A DNA stretch of 64,000 nt from Lagopus muta (taxonomy: Eukaryota > Chordata > Aves > Galliformes > Phasianidae): NCBI RefSeq assembly GCF_023343835.1, contig NC_064434.1:10769505-10833504 (forward strand). Direction: 5' to 3'. Below the pieces are notes generated by a model, which saw only the letters and a list, made by a program, of their open reading frames with translations, had not been told where the DNA came from and ran no database searches. Each line of letters opens with the position of its first letter. Position 1 is the stretch's first letter. Position numbers and translations under genes: made by a program. Positions 46,419 through 58,174 of the stretch are shown one piece after another.

Positions 46419-47022
46419 TGTTATGAGCAAAGAAGTTCCTGCTATTAGTTCCTTTCTTGATTTTTAAGTACAGAGGAAATGTAGACAAATAAGTAATATT
46501 TGAACTAGCTAAACATGTTCCCCCTCATCCTGATATTAAAGTGCCTACAAATCAATACACTTATAAATCCTATGTGGTTGTTGTTACTTTTTACAAATTC
46601 ACTTTAAAACCTATGGATTTACTGTTGTCTGCATTAAACAGAAAATCAGTCAGAACACAGATATGTAAATCCTAGAAGGTTCACATGGCTTTTTGGTTCA
46701 TATCAGATCAGCTTTAAAATTTGTCAGAAGCTTATCGTTAAAATAAACAAACAAAAAATGACAAAACAGGAGCATAAGAAAAACGAAAAGCAAGACTTCC
46801 ATCGCAGCAACTTGCAGCTCAGGCTTTAGGCAGCCCCACATCACCTTCCAGCATCGCGTCCTACATACGCAGAGACCCTCGCTCTCCCTCCCTCACGTTC
46901 CTCTGTCACCCCATGCAGCCATGCTCCAAGAAAGGAGAAATCGAGCTGGTTTCGTTGTCTTTTTCAAAGGGCCCTTCCACAGCAGAGCCTGGGGGTGCCA
47001 GGGCAGGTGTTCCAACTGGGCC

Positions 47023-47532
47023 CTACACCCGCTTGACGCTGTTGAGGAGCTCCGTCAGTTCGCTGATGTACTTGATGGTGTACTTGAGGGTCTGTATTTT
47101 GGTGAGGGGCTGTCCCCGCTGGCTGTAGGCGGGCGGCAGGTAGTTGCGCAGTGTGTGCAGCGCATCGGCCAGGGTCCTCATCCGCAGCTTCTCCCTCTCG
47201 CTGGCTTTCCTCCGGCGCTGAGCTGACATCCGCACCTTGGTGCCCTTGGGCAGCCGGGCCTGACCGGGGCTGGGCAGGTAGGCTGGGGGGAAGTCCACCA
47301 GGCCGTAGCCCACCAGGCCGCCACCGCTGTATGGGGTCTCGGCTGCTGCCGGGCACGGGGACGAGGAGTAAGACTCAAAGGACGGCGTTGGAGACAAGCT
47401 GTGTGGAGAGGAGACAGAGTGCAGCTCGAAAGCCCCAGTAGAGTTCTTCCAGTCCCAGGAGGATAAGCAGACAGAGTGCTCCGAACCCAAAGTGTCTTCC
47501 ATATTTATCAACGTCTCGTGCAATTTGTCCAT
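47023..47532 (-). CDS. MSGN1: Mesogenin 1, bHLH transcription factor of presomitic mesoderm
   Basis: Nuclear class II bHLH protein of 169 aa that drives paraxial and presomitic mesoderm fate downstream of Wnt and T-box signals. It binds E-boxes as a dimer with E proteins. The N-terminal half is Ser/Pro/Tyr-rich ([17 protein letters not shown]). The bHLH lies at about 104-158: basic part [15 protein letters not shown] (107-120), helix 1 [14 protein letters not shown], loop SQRGQPLTK, helix 2 [18 protein letters not shown]. This wording identifies mesogenin rather than MESP or TWIST. It ends NSVKRV and is slightly shorter than the mammalian proteins (about 190 aa). One intact exon, as in other vertebrates. 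The start at 47532 has a strong context (A at -3, G at +4) and lies 72 nt from a TATA-like box. The frame stays open 69 codons further upstream, but that part lies mostly beyond the expected transcription start. Confidence 0.96.
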   Translation of the reverse strand: MDKLHETLINMEDTLGSEHSVCLSSWDWKNSTGAFELHSVSSPHSLSPTPSFESYSSSPCPAAAETPYSGGGLVGYGLVDFPPAYLPSPGQARLPKGTKVRMSAQRRRKASEREKLRMRTLADALHTLRNYLPPAYSQRGQPLTKIQTLKYTIKYISELTELLNSVKRV

Positions 47533-47603
47533 TCTGGAGGAGCGCGCGGGAGAAGCAATTCCCGCTGCCCGCCAGCAAAGGCTGGAGCTGCCTGCTGCTG
47601 AGA

Positions 47604-47669
47604 CCTTTTTATGATGGAGGGAGGAAAGTGACAAAGTGGGAACGTGGGTTTGGCCAGGGGAGTTCAAAG
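47604..47669 (-). promoter_or_regulatory. MSGN1: MSGN1 core promoter with TATA-like box and candidate TCF/LEF sites
   Basis: Minus-strand CATAAAAAGG at 47604-47613 predicts transcription start near 47575 and a 5' UTR of about 45 nt. Plus-strand TTCAAAG (47663-47669) and GACAAAG (47630-47636) resemble TCF/LEF cores (WWCAAAG). The mouse gene is a known Wnt/TCF and TBX6 target, so these sites suit its control. Motif matches are seen; function is inferred. Confidence 0.55.
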
Positions 47670-47759
47670 GAGCACCACAAGTGCTAAGATGGAAAATGAA
47701 CTCCTGATGTGCTAGTTTCTTCTCAGTGATAATTATCAACCTTCAGCTAAAAAGCCTTT

Positions 47760-50700
47760 AAGCTAACAGGCAACAGTGAGGAAGGAGGAAAAAAAGATTA
47801 TCTTCTTGTGACTAAACCAATTAAGGCTGCGCATCAACATTTAACGCTGCACTGGGGGGATAAGTGATGGGAGAGGAAAAAGAAAATTAACCATTTTACA
47901 AAGCAGTTAACAGAGAGTTTAAAGATAGCGAGCACTGACATAGGGCCAGAATTTAAACTATTGAGCCCTGTTTTCTGTGTGACTGTTCGGAAGGAACTGC
48001 ACCGCAGCAGTGATCAGCTGATCCATGCTGACTGTGGCTGAGATTCTCTCACTAAATGCATCTTAATTGTGAAACCCAAAAATGGTTGTCTTGGACTTTG
48101 ATGTGTGTGGCTCTGTGGATTTCTCGTCTCGTTGGGTTGTAATTTCTCTTTGAATAATTAGCTTTTCAACAAGAGAAAGGGGAAAATCTAGATATTCCCT
48201 ACAGGGAACTGCAACTTAGTTTATCATTTCAAATCTTGAGTCAAAAGGCAAAAAGGAAATTTGTAGTTGTAAAGAAAGTCAGAGTCCTATTTAATAAAAG
48301 ATTTGGGAAGATGTAATTAAAAAGAAATAAACATGTAGGAAAATAAATCAACACAAACTTTGGGCCTGAGCAGTTGTCTTAGATAGGAATTTAATTCAAA
48401 GCTATATAGAGGTTAGAAATGTGTAAGAGAAGACTAGAAGATATTTATATAAGAATTTCTACCTCTATGAATCTGTTTTTCTGCTAAAAAAAACTTTTCC
48501 ATCCCTTACTGAATACAACAGTGACGTTAGATGTTAGGCATTTCAAATGAAAATATATATCCTAAAAATGAATAGCATTAATAATGAGCACTTTTCATCT
48601 GTAGGCCTCAGAAGAGTTTACAGTGATGATTAATGATCTTTATTCCCCAAGGAAATGGATAAGCGGAGTCAAGGAGGAACTTGCTCAAGACCACACAGCA
48701 AATCATTAGGAGGGAAAACTACTGAGCTCTGTAGCCACTGAGCAGCTCGGCTGCCAGCCATGGCTTCATATTAATCCATAATAAAGCAAGATATAATATA
48801 CAATGAAAAGAAAGAGAGAGCAAGTGCTAACCTGAAGGACCAAGAAAAGTAGGGTAGGATTTAATTTAGAGCTTCAGTGTAATGACCTCTGTGTGCTTAG
48901 TAATCCACTCTGAAAAGAAAAAGGAGAAAGGCTTTTAGATGGCACATAGTCAAAGCAAGCTGGAAGATACCATTTCTTTGTGACTACAACATCCTCACTA
49001 CAACCACTAAGAGGAAAATCCTATGTGCACTGAAAATAGGGGCTGATCCAATATTCACTGAAGTCTCTTATGGATTTTTGTTGAGTTTGGAATCAAAACA
49101 TTTGGAAGCTGCTTGCAGGAGAATTACTGATTTTATCATGAGGTGAGTAAGAAAGAACCACAAAGTGAATGTGAAGGGTTTTAGCATTTCAAACCAGTCT
49201 GAGATGATTTGGCTGTGATGAAATATATCTCATGCTCAGGGAAACTCAGGGCACACCTTACCTCAGTCAGGATTGCTTTGGGTTTTCCAGTTATCCTGTG
49301 TTGTTCTGATCTTTTCTTTTTTCTTTAAGGAAAATGAGTTGCAATAGTCCAAAGAACAACAAATTCCTGCTATACATTAAAATTAAGAGAAGATTTACGG
49401 CAGGTATTTTTGTGACTAGAGAGCTGAGTGAGCACCATTTCAGAGGTCACCAAGTCACAAGTCAGACTCAAAAAACTGATTTAGCATAAAAATGAGTAAC
49501 TTTTGTCCCAGTTAAAATCTCCCATTCTCTTTTTGTGTTTTCCTCATATTTGTATTTATAGTACCTTCACAGTGCATATATAAATGCATATTTATATATA
49601 TATATGACCCTTTCTTCTCATTAATTTTGATTTTGGAATCAAAAATTTACTGCCATTGAAGGCAGTCAAATTTGGAAGCAAAAATTTCAACAAATCACTT
49701 GTTTGCTATCTCTAACCAATGCATAATAATGGTAAATGTCAAAAAGCCAAGAAGCAATGTAAGGTCCATGATTCCTGTATGTTCTACAGACTATTTAATT
49801 CAACAGAGGATCATGGTTTTTAGTTTTTCTTGTATTCATTCCATGATTCTGTCATTCTGTAATTAATTTTTGTCTGCAACTACATCTCTACCTGCAATGT
49901 GTGAATCATCAGTTGGGAAATGATCTCACAAATTAGGGACAGTTACAATAGGAAAAAAAAATACTGGAAATGATAGAAGTGTTCATGGTGTTCCACTATA
50001 GCAGGGTTGAAAATGTGATACAGAGGAGGGTATGGCTATGTGGTGGATACCAGGTATATTCTCATATATTCTAGGACTGTTTGATGCTCATCCATTAAAG
50101 AACTAAGAAAGTCTAGTGCTTCAAATGTCACCTTCCTAAAGTTTAAATACATGGGAAAAAAAAAAAAAAAGAAGAAGAAGAAGAAATTTAAAGAAGCATT
50201 GCAATCTTTATTTTATTCGACCTTGAGCAGATTTGGAGAAGTCCCTTTTGTTCTCCCAGTAATGCCAAAAGATTGCAAGGCAGTAAGAAATGAGGCTAAC
50301 GCCAATGACGTACTCACACTTACAAAATGATGAGGGATTTTCTGCTTGACTGACAGTTTTGATTTCCATTCCAGTAATTTATTCAGCAATATAAAGGCTA
50401 ACATCTCCATCTTCATCTCTTTTAAAATGAAAGGTTCCCTAATCAGATTTCTGTATTTATAACAGAAGGAAGGAGAAGCATGGATGGAGCAAAAATTTTA
50501 TATCTAAAAGAAAAGCATAAAATTGAATTTTTTTTAGCTTCTCTGTGTGTCTGATTCAGGGTTTACATTTAAAATAAGATGTCCAGGTAGTTTGTCACTC
50601 ACAGGTACGGTAGGTGATTATGTAGATATTTAAGGATTGACATACATTTTCAGTCTGTAAAAATTCCAGATCATATTTCCATCAATCTGTGAGGTTTGGA

Positions 50701-52625
50701 GAGTAAACAGACTTGAAATAGTGAGGAAAAAGTCATATGAAATGGCTGAATATATTTCAGTAGCACTTAGCAGTCCACCTCCTTGAGAGTTGGGACAGAA
50801 GTCTGGTCTTACTGCACTGACAAGCAGTACATTATACAAACAGAGCTCTAAGATGACATGTTTTCAACTTTATTCTACATCTGCAAAGCTCTTAAAAGTC
50901 ACTTCATCTCTCACTTAACATGGTTTTCCAAGCACTCTCTGCTTTGCCTCCCACTCTCCGTGCAGCTGGCTGTTGATGATCCTGCTTTGCACAGACCCAG
51001 CCGCACAGATGTAAAACGTGGTGCAAGCAGCTGCAGGTCTCCCTGGTTTCAGTAGACGCAGCAGGTGTTCAACACTTCCGAAAAGTAACACTGGACACCT
51101 CTGTTTACGCCTAAGCTGGCAATAAAGGAAGAAAAGGATCTAGCCCATTTGTTATCCAGAGTCCCATTAGCCACTGGGCGATGCTTCTCTCTTTTTTAAT
51201 GCTCTCCCTTAATTTGGAGTAGAAGTGTTTTTTTTTTTTAATGAATTTATTTGAGTTTTTTTTAATACTTCTGGAAGAGGGTCTATCTTGAATTCAATCT
51301 CAGCTGAAATCAGTAGGATTTGTAGATAAGTAAGCTGCACTGTACCAGCAAATATCCACGTCTTTTTTTCTGAGGTCATTATTCCAAATATGGATGAACA
51401 ACTATCTACAATTGCTAGGGGGAAGCAAGGCAGTAAGAACTGGAGCTGATCCTGAGTTCCCCTAAAAAGTAACTGCAACTCCTTACTACGATCAGTGAAA
51501 ACCATGTGCAAATTGGATCCCTAATTGTTATCACCACCTTTGGTGGCTAGGATGAGAGAAAATACTGCTATTCATTTGTATTAGGACCAGAAACTGGTGA
51601 GTTGCAGAGCTGCTAAAAATCCTGCCTTAGACATTTAAACTCTTCAGCGCTCTCTACTCCAAAATACCACGCCAAAAGCCTGCTGATGAAGGACAAGTAT
51701 TGTGGATGTCATGCTAAGTATCATAGATTTCACCAGTGCTTTGGATGGTGGCAGGCACCTCTCTGCAGTTGCCCTGGCAGGAGCAGGACCTGTCTACTTG
51801 CTTTACATCCTCACATCTATTTGATCCTCCAAATAGTGGCAGTCTCTGTTGACTGAAAAGTGACATCAGCTCCGCAATTCATTTAAAACATCTGATCTCC
51901 AAGCAACTGGCTTCCTAGATGAAAAGGCCTACGTGTGGAATTTACACCTATCCACCTTTTAAGTAGGGAGTTTATTACCTAGTGGCTTTCAGCTGATTTT
52001 TCAGGAATGTCTTTTTAATACCTCTGTTAACAGAAGTTGAAAGGAGATTAGGCTATGTGGTTGGTCTTTAATGTCTACTGGCTACTTCAGCCAGAAGGAA
52101 AGGGCAAAGCTGAGGGGGAGGGGGCCCTAACAAGGCTCATTTTGCTCAGAAAATGAGAAGTTTTAGATATTATCAGAATAATAGAAGTCATTTAGGTGGG
52201 AGAACTCCGTTATCTCTCAGTGCATATTTATTGTATTAACTTTCACATGTTTTTAGAACAAAATGACTACTGAAATTGACTTGATTTATTTCAAAGCTTT
52301 TCGTGGGAGAGCTGGAAGAATACCTGCTGTAAACATTTTAATATCCTAAGCAGTGCCTCCTTTTCTACTCAAAAGCATAGGATCAAGTTTCGTAAAGTAC
52401 AATATAGTTTATTTCCAAGTTTTTCTTGTAATCTTTTTGTAAACACCCAGATGTTTCATTTTGCCATGTCTGGGGCAGCACAGAATTGTCCCAGACAAAG
52501 TTCAAGGTTGGTAATCCCGTTTTCCTGCCACTGCACTGATCCTTTGTGCCCTGTGCTCCAAATGCTTCATTTTGCAGCGTGACAGATTTTCTAAACCTCA
52601 CTAATTCTTCTGAGAAATTCCAATG
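47760..52625. other. Non-coding stretch upstream of MSGN1
   Basis: No coding exon chain. A CCAAT word lies at about 47816. Mesoderm enhancers of MSGN1 could be here, but I cannot mark one from a single sequence. AT microsatellite sequence lies near 49585-49605 and an A/GAA-rich patch near 50158-50186. Confidence 0.45.
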
Positions 52626-52629
52626 GCCA

Positions 52630-52785
52630 GGAAATTTTCCCTGAATGTGTTTAAAAACCGTTTGGATATGGTGCTCAGGGACATGATTTAGTGGAGTTAG
52701 GGGAGTATGATTAGGTTGCGGTTGGACTTCATGACCTTTAAGGTCTTTTCCAACCAGCGCAATTCTATGATTCTGTGTTTCTAAA
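52630..52785 (+). mobile_element. CR1 LINE fragment
   Basis: Plus-strand copy: 'gatatggtgctcagggacatgatttagtgg', 'gcggttggacttcatgacctttaaggtcttttccaacc', tail ATTCTATGATTCTGTG. Confidence 0.94.
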
Positions 52786-53464
52786 TTTGAATTAAAATCT
52801 CAGTTGTGCTTATTTCAATTCCAGTTGCAGAGCTGAAGCTGAGTGTTTGTAAAGGAGACTATTTTTCAATTGCTCTGAGTTCATCTCAGGCTGTTCCTTT
52901 CCATCCAGTGAACCCCATCAGGACCTGCTCATTTCTCCCTCCCTCGTGTCTGAGCACTGATGTGCAGAATTGCTGCTCGCTGTTAATAGAAACTATATTT
53001 CATCTAAATGAAGTTATGCTATGAACAGAGCCTGCAGCTCAGTTTAATAATTATAAAATGGATCAATAGTCTAAGGTAAGAGGCAACAAACAGGTGTTAG
53101 ATTATAAATATTATTTAGCACTTACATATTTCCCCTGTTCTGAAATAGAGTGCTGTGTGCATGTTGCAGGCTTCCTTCCCCAAACACTTGGTTAACCTGT
53201 GGGTGAGGACTTTAAATCACAAGTTGCCAAATCTCAATTTTAATCACATTCAGTTCCACAAAAAGCAAATCAGTCTTTCGGTCCACTGATGAATGCGAAT
53301 TGTACTAAGTACTTCGCTTTTTTTTTTCCTTTTTGCTCCAGATGCCTTTGTAATTTGCCTGACAAATTAAACTCAGTGTTATAATGGTTCCACAAAAGTA
53401 TTTGAGCAAAGCTGCTGCTATTTTTAATAGCTAAACTTTGAACACATGTCAGGTTTCCAAATGA

Positions 53465-54020
53465 TACCAAACTGGGAGAGAGTGATTAATGTATTGGAGG
53501 GCAGAGGTGCCACTCAGAGGGATCTGGGCAGAGAAAACTGTTTGAGAAGACCCTCAGGAGGTACAGGGACAGCAAAAGCAAAGAGTCATGGAATCATCAT
53601 GGTTGGAAAAGAACTTTGAGATTATCTAGTCCAACCATCAACCCAGCCCTACCATGCCCCCCACTAACCATGGCCCTCAGTGCCACATCTCCATGGTTCT
53701 TGAACACCTTCAGGGGTAGTAACCACACCACCTCCATGGGCAGCCTGTGCCAATGCCTCACCACTCTTACAGTTTTCCAGGGGCTGGGAGAGCTTCACGC
53801 AGCACAGGAGCAGGATAACAAGCCAGGAAGCAGCTTGACTACTTCCCCTGAACAGAAGACCGATGGAAGCAGATGGGCTGACAGGCTGGAGAGGGTCCAG
53901 CAAAGTGACCCTGAGTTGGAGCATGTGGTGTGCAGGGAGAGGCCTGGAGAGGTGGGTCTGTCCACCCTGGGATTGAGAAGGCTCCAGGTAAACCTGGTGG
54001 CTGCAGCCACGTGATGGCAG
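53465..54020. mobile_element. Composite CR1 block (plus / minus / plus pieces)
   Basis: About 53465-53580 resembles plus-strand CR1 ORF2 text ('gtattggagggcagaggtgccactcagagggatctgggcag'). 53583-53780 is a minus-strand CR1 3' end (CATGGAATCATCATGGTTGGAAAAG through 'cctgtgccaatgcctcaccactc'). About 53790-54020 is again of plus-strand LINE type ('gggctgacaggctggagagggtccag'). The order suggests one CR1 inserted into an older one, with the two halves of the host copy on either side. Confidence 0.7.
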
Positions 54021-54376
54021 AGGGAAAAGAAGAACATTCAAACTCTCTGCAGAGGCTCCCAGTGGAAAAAAAAAAAAACCCACAATGAGCACCTCAAGTG
54101 CTGAGTTTTATGGGCTTTCAGTCTCTCAGTGATTTCTTACAGACTTCTTGCTATACTTTTGGTTATACAGGACACCAATACATTTCCTTTCCGATTACAT
54201 TTTTAGGCAGTTGGACTGATTTGAGACAGCTGAGTGACAAGTGTATGAGCACACAGGAATATTCGCAACAACTGTAGACCTCGTTCCCTTTCTTTGCCTT
54301 ATAATCAGGTTTTACTGTCTGTCTCGTCTAAATGTCTCTAATTCCATCTTCCTCTCTATGACTAGATAGTATATCT

Positions 54377-54485
54377 TTTTATTTTTTCCTTTCCTTCCTC
54401 CTTTTCTCCCTTCCTTTCGTCCTGCTCCCTCCCTCCTTCTTTTCTCCCTCCTTCCCTCCTTTCCTTTCTTCCTTCCTTATTTCTT
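54377..54485. repeat. Pyrimidine-rich tract
   Basis: CCTT/CCCT/CTTT words with only a few purines on the plus strand. Older and less regular than the array at 11.8 kb. Confidence 0.85.
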
Positions 54486-54489
54486 AAGA

Positions 54490-55950
54490 TTTGATCTGGT
54501 TGTATATTTAATTTTCAGACTCTTTCCTATTCTCCTTCTGTTTTTCTTGGCGGAACAAGATGCCTTCTTAAAATCTCCTGCCTGTACAAATCATACATCT
54601 TTGCTTACCTGCTCAGCTATGTGGATAAACCTAATGTTAGAAGTAGAAAACACTTCATTATCCACTTGGAATTGTCCAAAGCATAGGTTATAGAATAAAT
54701 AAAATAAATATCTATAGTAATTATTAAGGTTGCAAAGATGCAAGAAGCCATTACTTGAGGCCAACTTTTACTTGAGCAAACTCTTATTATTTTCTATTTT
54801 TTTAAAGACAAGGGAGAGCAAAAAACCCTAAATTCTGGCTAGGAAAATTTATCTATGGGCCAGTAAATTAAGCTTATTCTTATCTATTAGGTCAAAAAGC
54901 AAGGAGATAACTTCCTTCACACTGGCACCCCATTTCACCGCACGCTGCTGGCTGCCCCATCACTCTGATGAGACATAGGTTTCTGGTGTGTGCCCTAAGT
55001 TCCTGCATAGTTAATGGCAATTGATGTGTGCATGCATGGATGAGCAGGTAGCTCTTACACCAGCAGATATGCACATCTTGAGGGCAGATTGTCTTTACTA
55101 AGAGTCTGTTATTCTGGGGGCAAACCAAGGAGAACAGTAAATCACTGCTGCCTGCAGAACCCCAGAGCCCCCATCTCCTGCTTCCTCAGACAGTGATTGT
55201 GCCAGGGTAGGGATCCCTCTCTGATAAGATCTTCATGGTGCCTACCACAAGGGTTGAATTAAGCTGCTGGCACTTTCCTATTGCAAAACACTGCATAAAA
55301 TGGGGACATGATCAGAAAGCCTAAGTCTAAATTTTCTAAGTCTAAATTTTCCAGGCAATATCACTTTAAAGCTTTTGACCCCCCCACCCCCTTCAGGGAA
55401 GTAGTCTTCTAAAGTAAATACTAGCAAATGGGTTGTATTCAAAAAAAAAAAAAAAAAAAAAAAAAAAGGGAGAGAAAAAAGGGAATTGTAATTTCCCCCT
55501 GACATTGACCCGACCTGTCAGGCTTGGGTGCACGCTCATCAGTCTCCTGCTCTGATCTGATAGCTGACATTCTGTGATGTGCTGAAAGCAAAGTAACACA
55601 GATGGATAGTGCTCTCTTTTGAAGAGCAAAATGCATCAGTAACTGAATTTTCAAGTACATTCAACATGAAGTTAACTCTTAGATTGTAGGAGCATCTTCT
55701 AGTTGAAAGGGAACAAAAAGACTCTGCAGACTTAGTAGGGACTCCCTATTATAATGCATATAATGTAAGCTAACATTTACATAGTCCCTGCTTCTTTCTA
55801 TATACTTCAGACACTAGCTTATCAACATTCATTACACAGCTTTAAAAAGACTTCTAAGCGTTCCTTAGGGCAGCCAGAACCTCCCAAACACAACATGCAG
55901 CGTGAAGCCAGCTCCAAGCATCCCCAAGCTCCATCGGGCTTTCTTCCTCC
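54490..55950. other. Non-coding stretch
   Basis: No gene recognised. It contains a 27-base poly(A) run at 55441-55467. Confidence 0.45.
55441..55467. repeat. Poly(A) tract
   Basis: 27 uninterrupted A followed by GGGAGAGAAAAAAGGG; simple sequence. Confidence 0.92.
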
Positions 55951-55957
55951 AAGAACC

Positions 55958-56360
55958 TCCATGTGTCCCTATGAGGACAGGCTGAGAAAGCTGGGGCTGT
56001 TCAGCCTGGAGAAGGCTGTGAGATGACCTGATAGTGGCCTTTCAGTATCTTAAGGGGAGCTACAGGAAAGAGGGGTACAGACTCTTTAGCAGGGCCTGTG
56101 GTGATAGAACAAGTGGAAATGGCCTCAAGCTTAAAGAGGGAGATTAAGATTAGTTATAAAGAAAATGTCTTTTACAGTGAGGGTGGTGAGGTACTGGAAC
56201 AGGTTGCCCAGAGAAGTGGTTGATGGAGACTTTCAAGGCTCAAACCCTGGGCAACCTGACCTAACTGTTGTGTCCCTGTTCATTGCAGGGGAGTTGAGTT
56301 AGATGACCTTTAAAAGTCCTTTCCAATTCTAAGAATTCTCTGATTCTCTGATTCTATGCG
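55958..56360 (+). mobile_element. CR1 LINE fragment, about 0.4 kb
   Basis: Plus-strand copy starting in the ORF2 end ('gaggacaggctgagaaagctggggctgttcagcctggagaagg') and running through 'gcccagagaagtggttgatgg' to the tail ATTCTCTGATTCTCTGATTCTATG. Frames are broken. Confidence 0.95.
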
Positions 56361-56364
56361 TTCT

Positions 56365-57830
56365 CTTCTGTCAGAAGGAGAGCTCAGCTTGGAGAAATAA
56401 CATGTATTATTTGGACAGGAAGAAATTTCATCCCAGAACTTTTTAGTTAGTTCCTCCGTTAGGAATCAGTTCTGAGATGAGAAGAAAATGAATTCCTAGC
56501 ATGTGGATCTGGAATTCACCATTAATACAGCAAAGGAAACAACTGTTATATTCAATTTTACAATCATGAAGGATAGAGTGATCTCATTTCAGATGTTCAG
56601 ATGAGTTCCTGCTGAATCCTATGAGTCCCTTCTTACTTCAGGGTAAGACAGTAAACACTACTATGAACATCCTTTATATTTCCTATGGTTTACTCTTGAT
56701 TTTGCTCACATGCACTCATGATCTCAATAAATCTCTGATTTTATTTCCAGGCTTCCTCTTCCAGCTGGAGATTGCTTTCACACCCAGTTGATCACCTTCC
56801 CTTTCTGGTCTAACAACCAAGCAAAAAATATTATTTAAGAGACAACTCCATGGCCATCTTTTCTCAGGTTTGCTAGGTGACAAAATTCTCAGTGTCATAC
56901 ACTGAGATGTGCCCTGTTAAGAGTAATTTCACCCAGACAGAAGCAGCCAATCCTCCTGTCTGGATGGCCATTATATCAGAATCTCTAATTGTTCAAAATT
57001 TCCCATGAGGACTTGCTCTAGCTTGAAACGAAATCTAATAAAATAAGTTAAACATACTTTTTTTTCTTGCATGGTATTAGGGCCACTCAAATTCAGCAAC
57101 AGAATTGCAATTTTGGGTGACTTTTGGCTAATTTCTGGCTATTTTTTTCTAGTGTATTTCTTCCCAGTGACTTTCAGAGTCGTGGGAGCCCCTGGATGCT
57201 CCACCTGGCAAAACGTGGGTGTAGGTGTCTGCCAGGAGGGAGAGACAGCACTGGAGGGAAAAGATCAAAGCCCTATAAATGTGTCAAACTTTCAAATGCA
57301 AATCACCTGCCATAACTCTGCTGAGAACAAATCCTTCATTATCACCATTCTGTGAAAGGCTTAAATTAGCCTGAATTGGCTGGCAAGAACAAGAAAAAGA
57401 AAGCCATTTATCTTCCTGTGAGCTTTATTACCTTCGGATTTATTTGGCTAATGGTCCAATAACTCACTGATCTGCATAACGAATACTTCAGATGATCCAA
57501 AAATACAATTTTTGATCACATGAGGTTGTTATTAAAGTTAAAGCGAGACCTGTGGCAATGGGTTATTACAGTGTCAAAAAGAGTCTTCACAATATGTTAT
57601 TCTTTTTAATTGACAAACTATGAGCTGCTGAGATTTACACACTAACAATTATCCTCTGGCTTCTTTGCTATGGGGTTGAACTAAAATTAGGGGATTCCGC
57701 TAATGTGCATTTCCTAAGCATGTTCTCTGGACACATACCATATCCATTCTTATTTTAGACTGCCATTATTTTGAAAACCTAACTAATTTCTTAGTGAAAA
57801 AAAAATACATTTCTTTCCTTCCTACTTTTT
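56365..57830. other. Non-coding stretch
   Basis: No gene or repeat recognised. Around 57360-57500 the sequence is AT-rich and rich in homeobox-like TAAT/ATTA words, but I have no second sequence to show conservation. Confidence 0.4.
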
Positions 57831-57836
57831 AAAATA

Positions 57837-58170
57837 GAATCATAGAATCATTAAGGTTGGAAAGACCACTAAGATCATATAGTCCAACCATCAACCCATG
57901 CCTGTGACTGCTCTAGCCCATGACCCTCAGTACCACCTCTCCATGGTTCTTGAACACCTCCCTGGTGACTCCATGAGGATGGTGACTCCACCACCTCCCT
58001 GGGCAGCCTGTTCCAATGCATCACCACTCTTTGTGAGAAGAAATTTTCCCCAATAACCGATTTGAACCTCCCCTGTGCAACTTGAGGCCATTACACGTCA
58101 TGCTGTCACTGTTACCTGGAAGAAGAGGCCCACCCACACCTCGCAACAACTTTCCTTCAGGGAGCTGTAG
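57837..58170 (-). mobile_element. CR1 LINE fragment
   Basis: AGAATCATAGAATCATTAAGGTTGGAAAGACC-type start, then 'tagtccaaccatcaaccc', 'ccacctctccatggttcttgaacacc', 'gtgagaagaaattttccccaataacc' and 'cttccttcagggagctgtag'. Confidence 0.95.
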
Positions 58171-58174
58171 TTTA

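Noticed and set aside
46913-47441. Plus-strand frames across MSGN1
   Set aside because: Antisense shadows of a GC-rich coding exon; the minus-strand frame encodes a clear bHLH protein.
47533-47739. N-terminal extension of MSGN1
   Set aside because: It passes through the TATA-like box, lacks resemblance to mesogenin, and the downstream ATG has a better context.
53616-54092. 132- and 142-codon frames
   Set aside because: Fall within the composite CR1 block and have no independent family resemblance.
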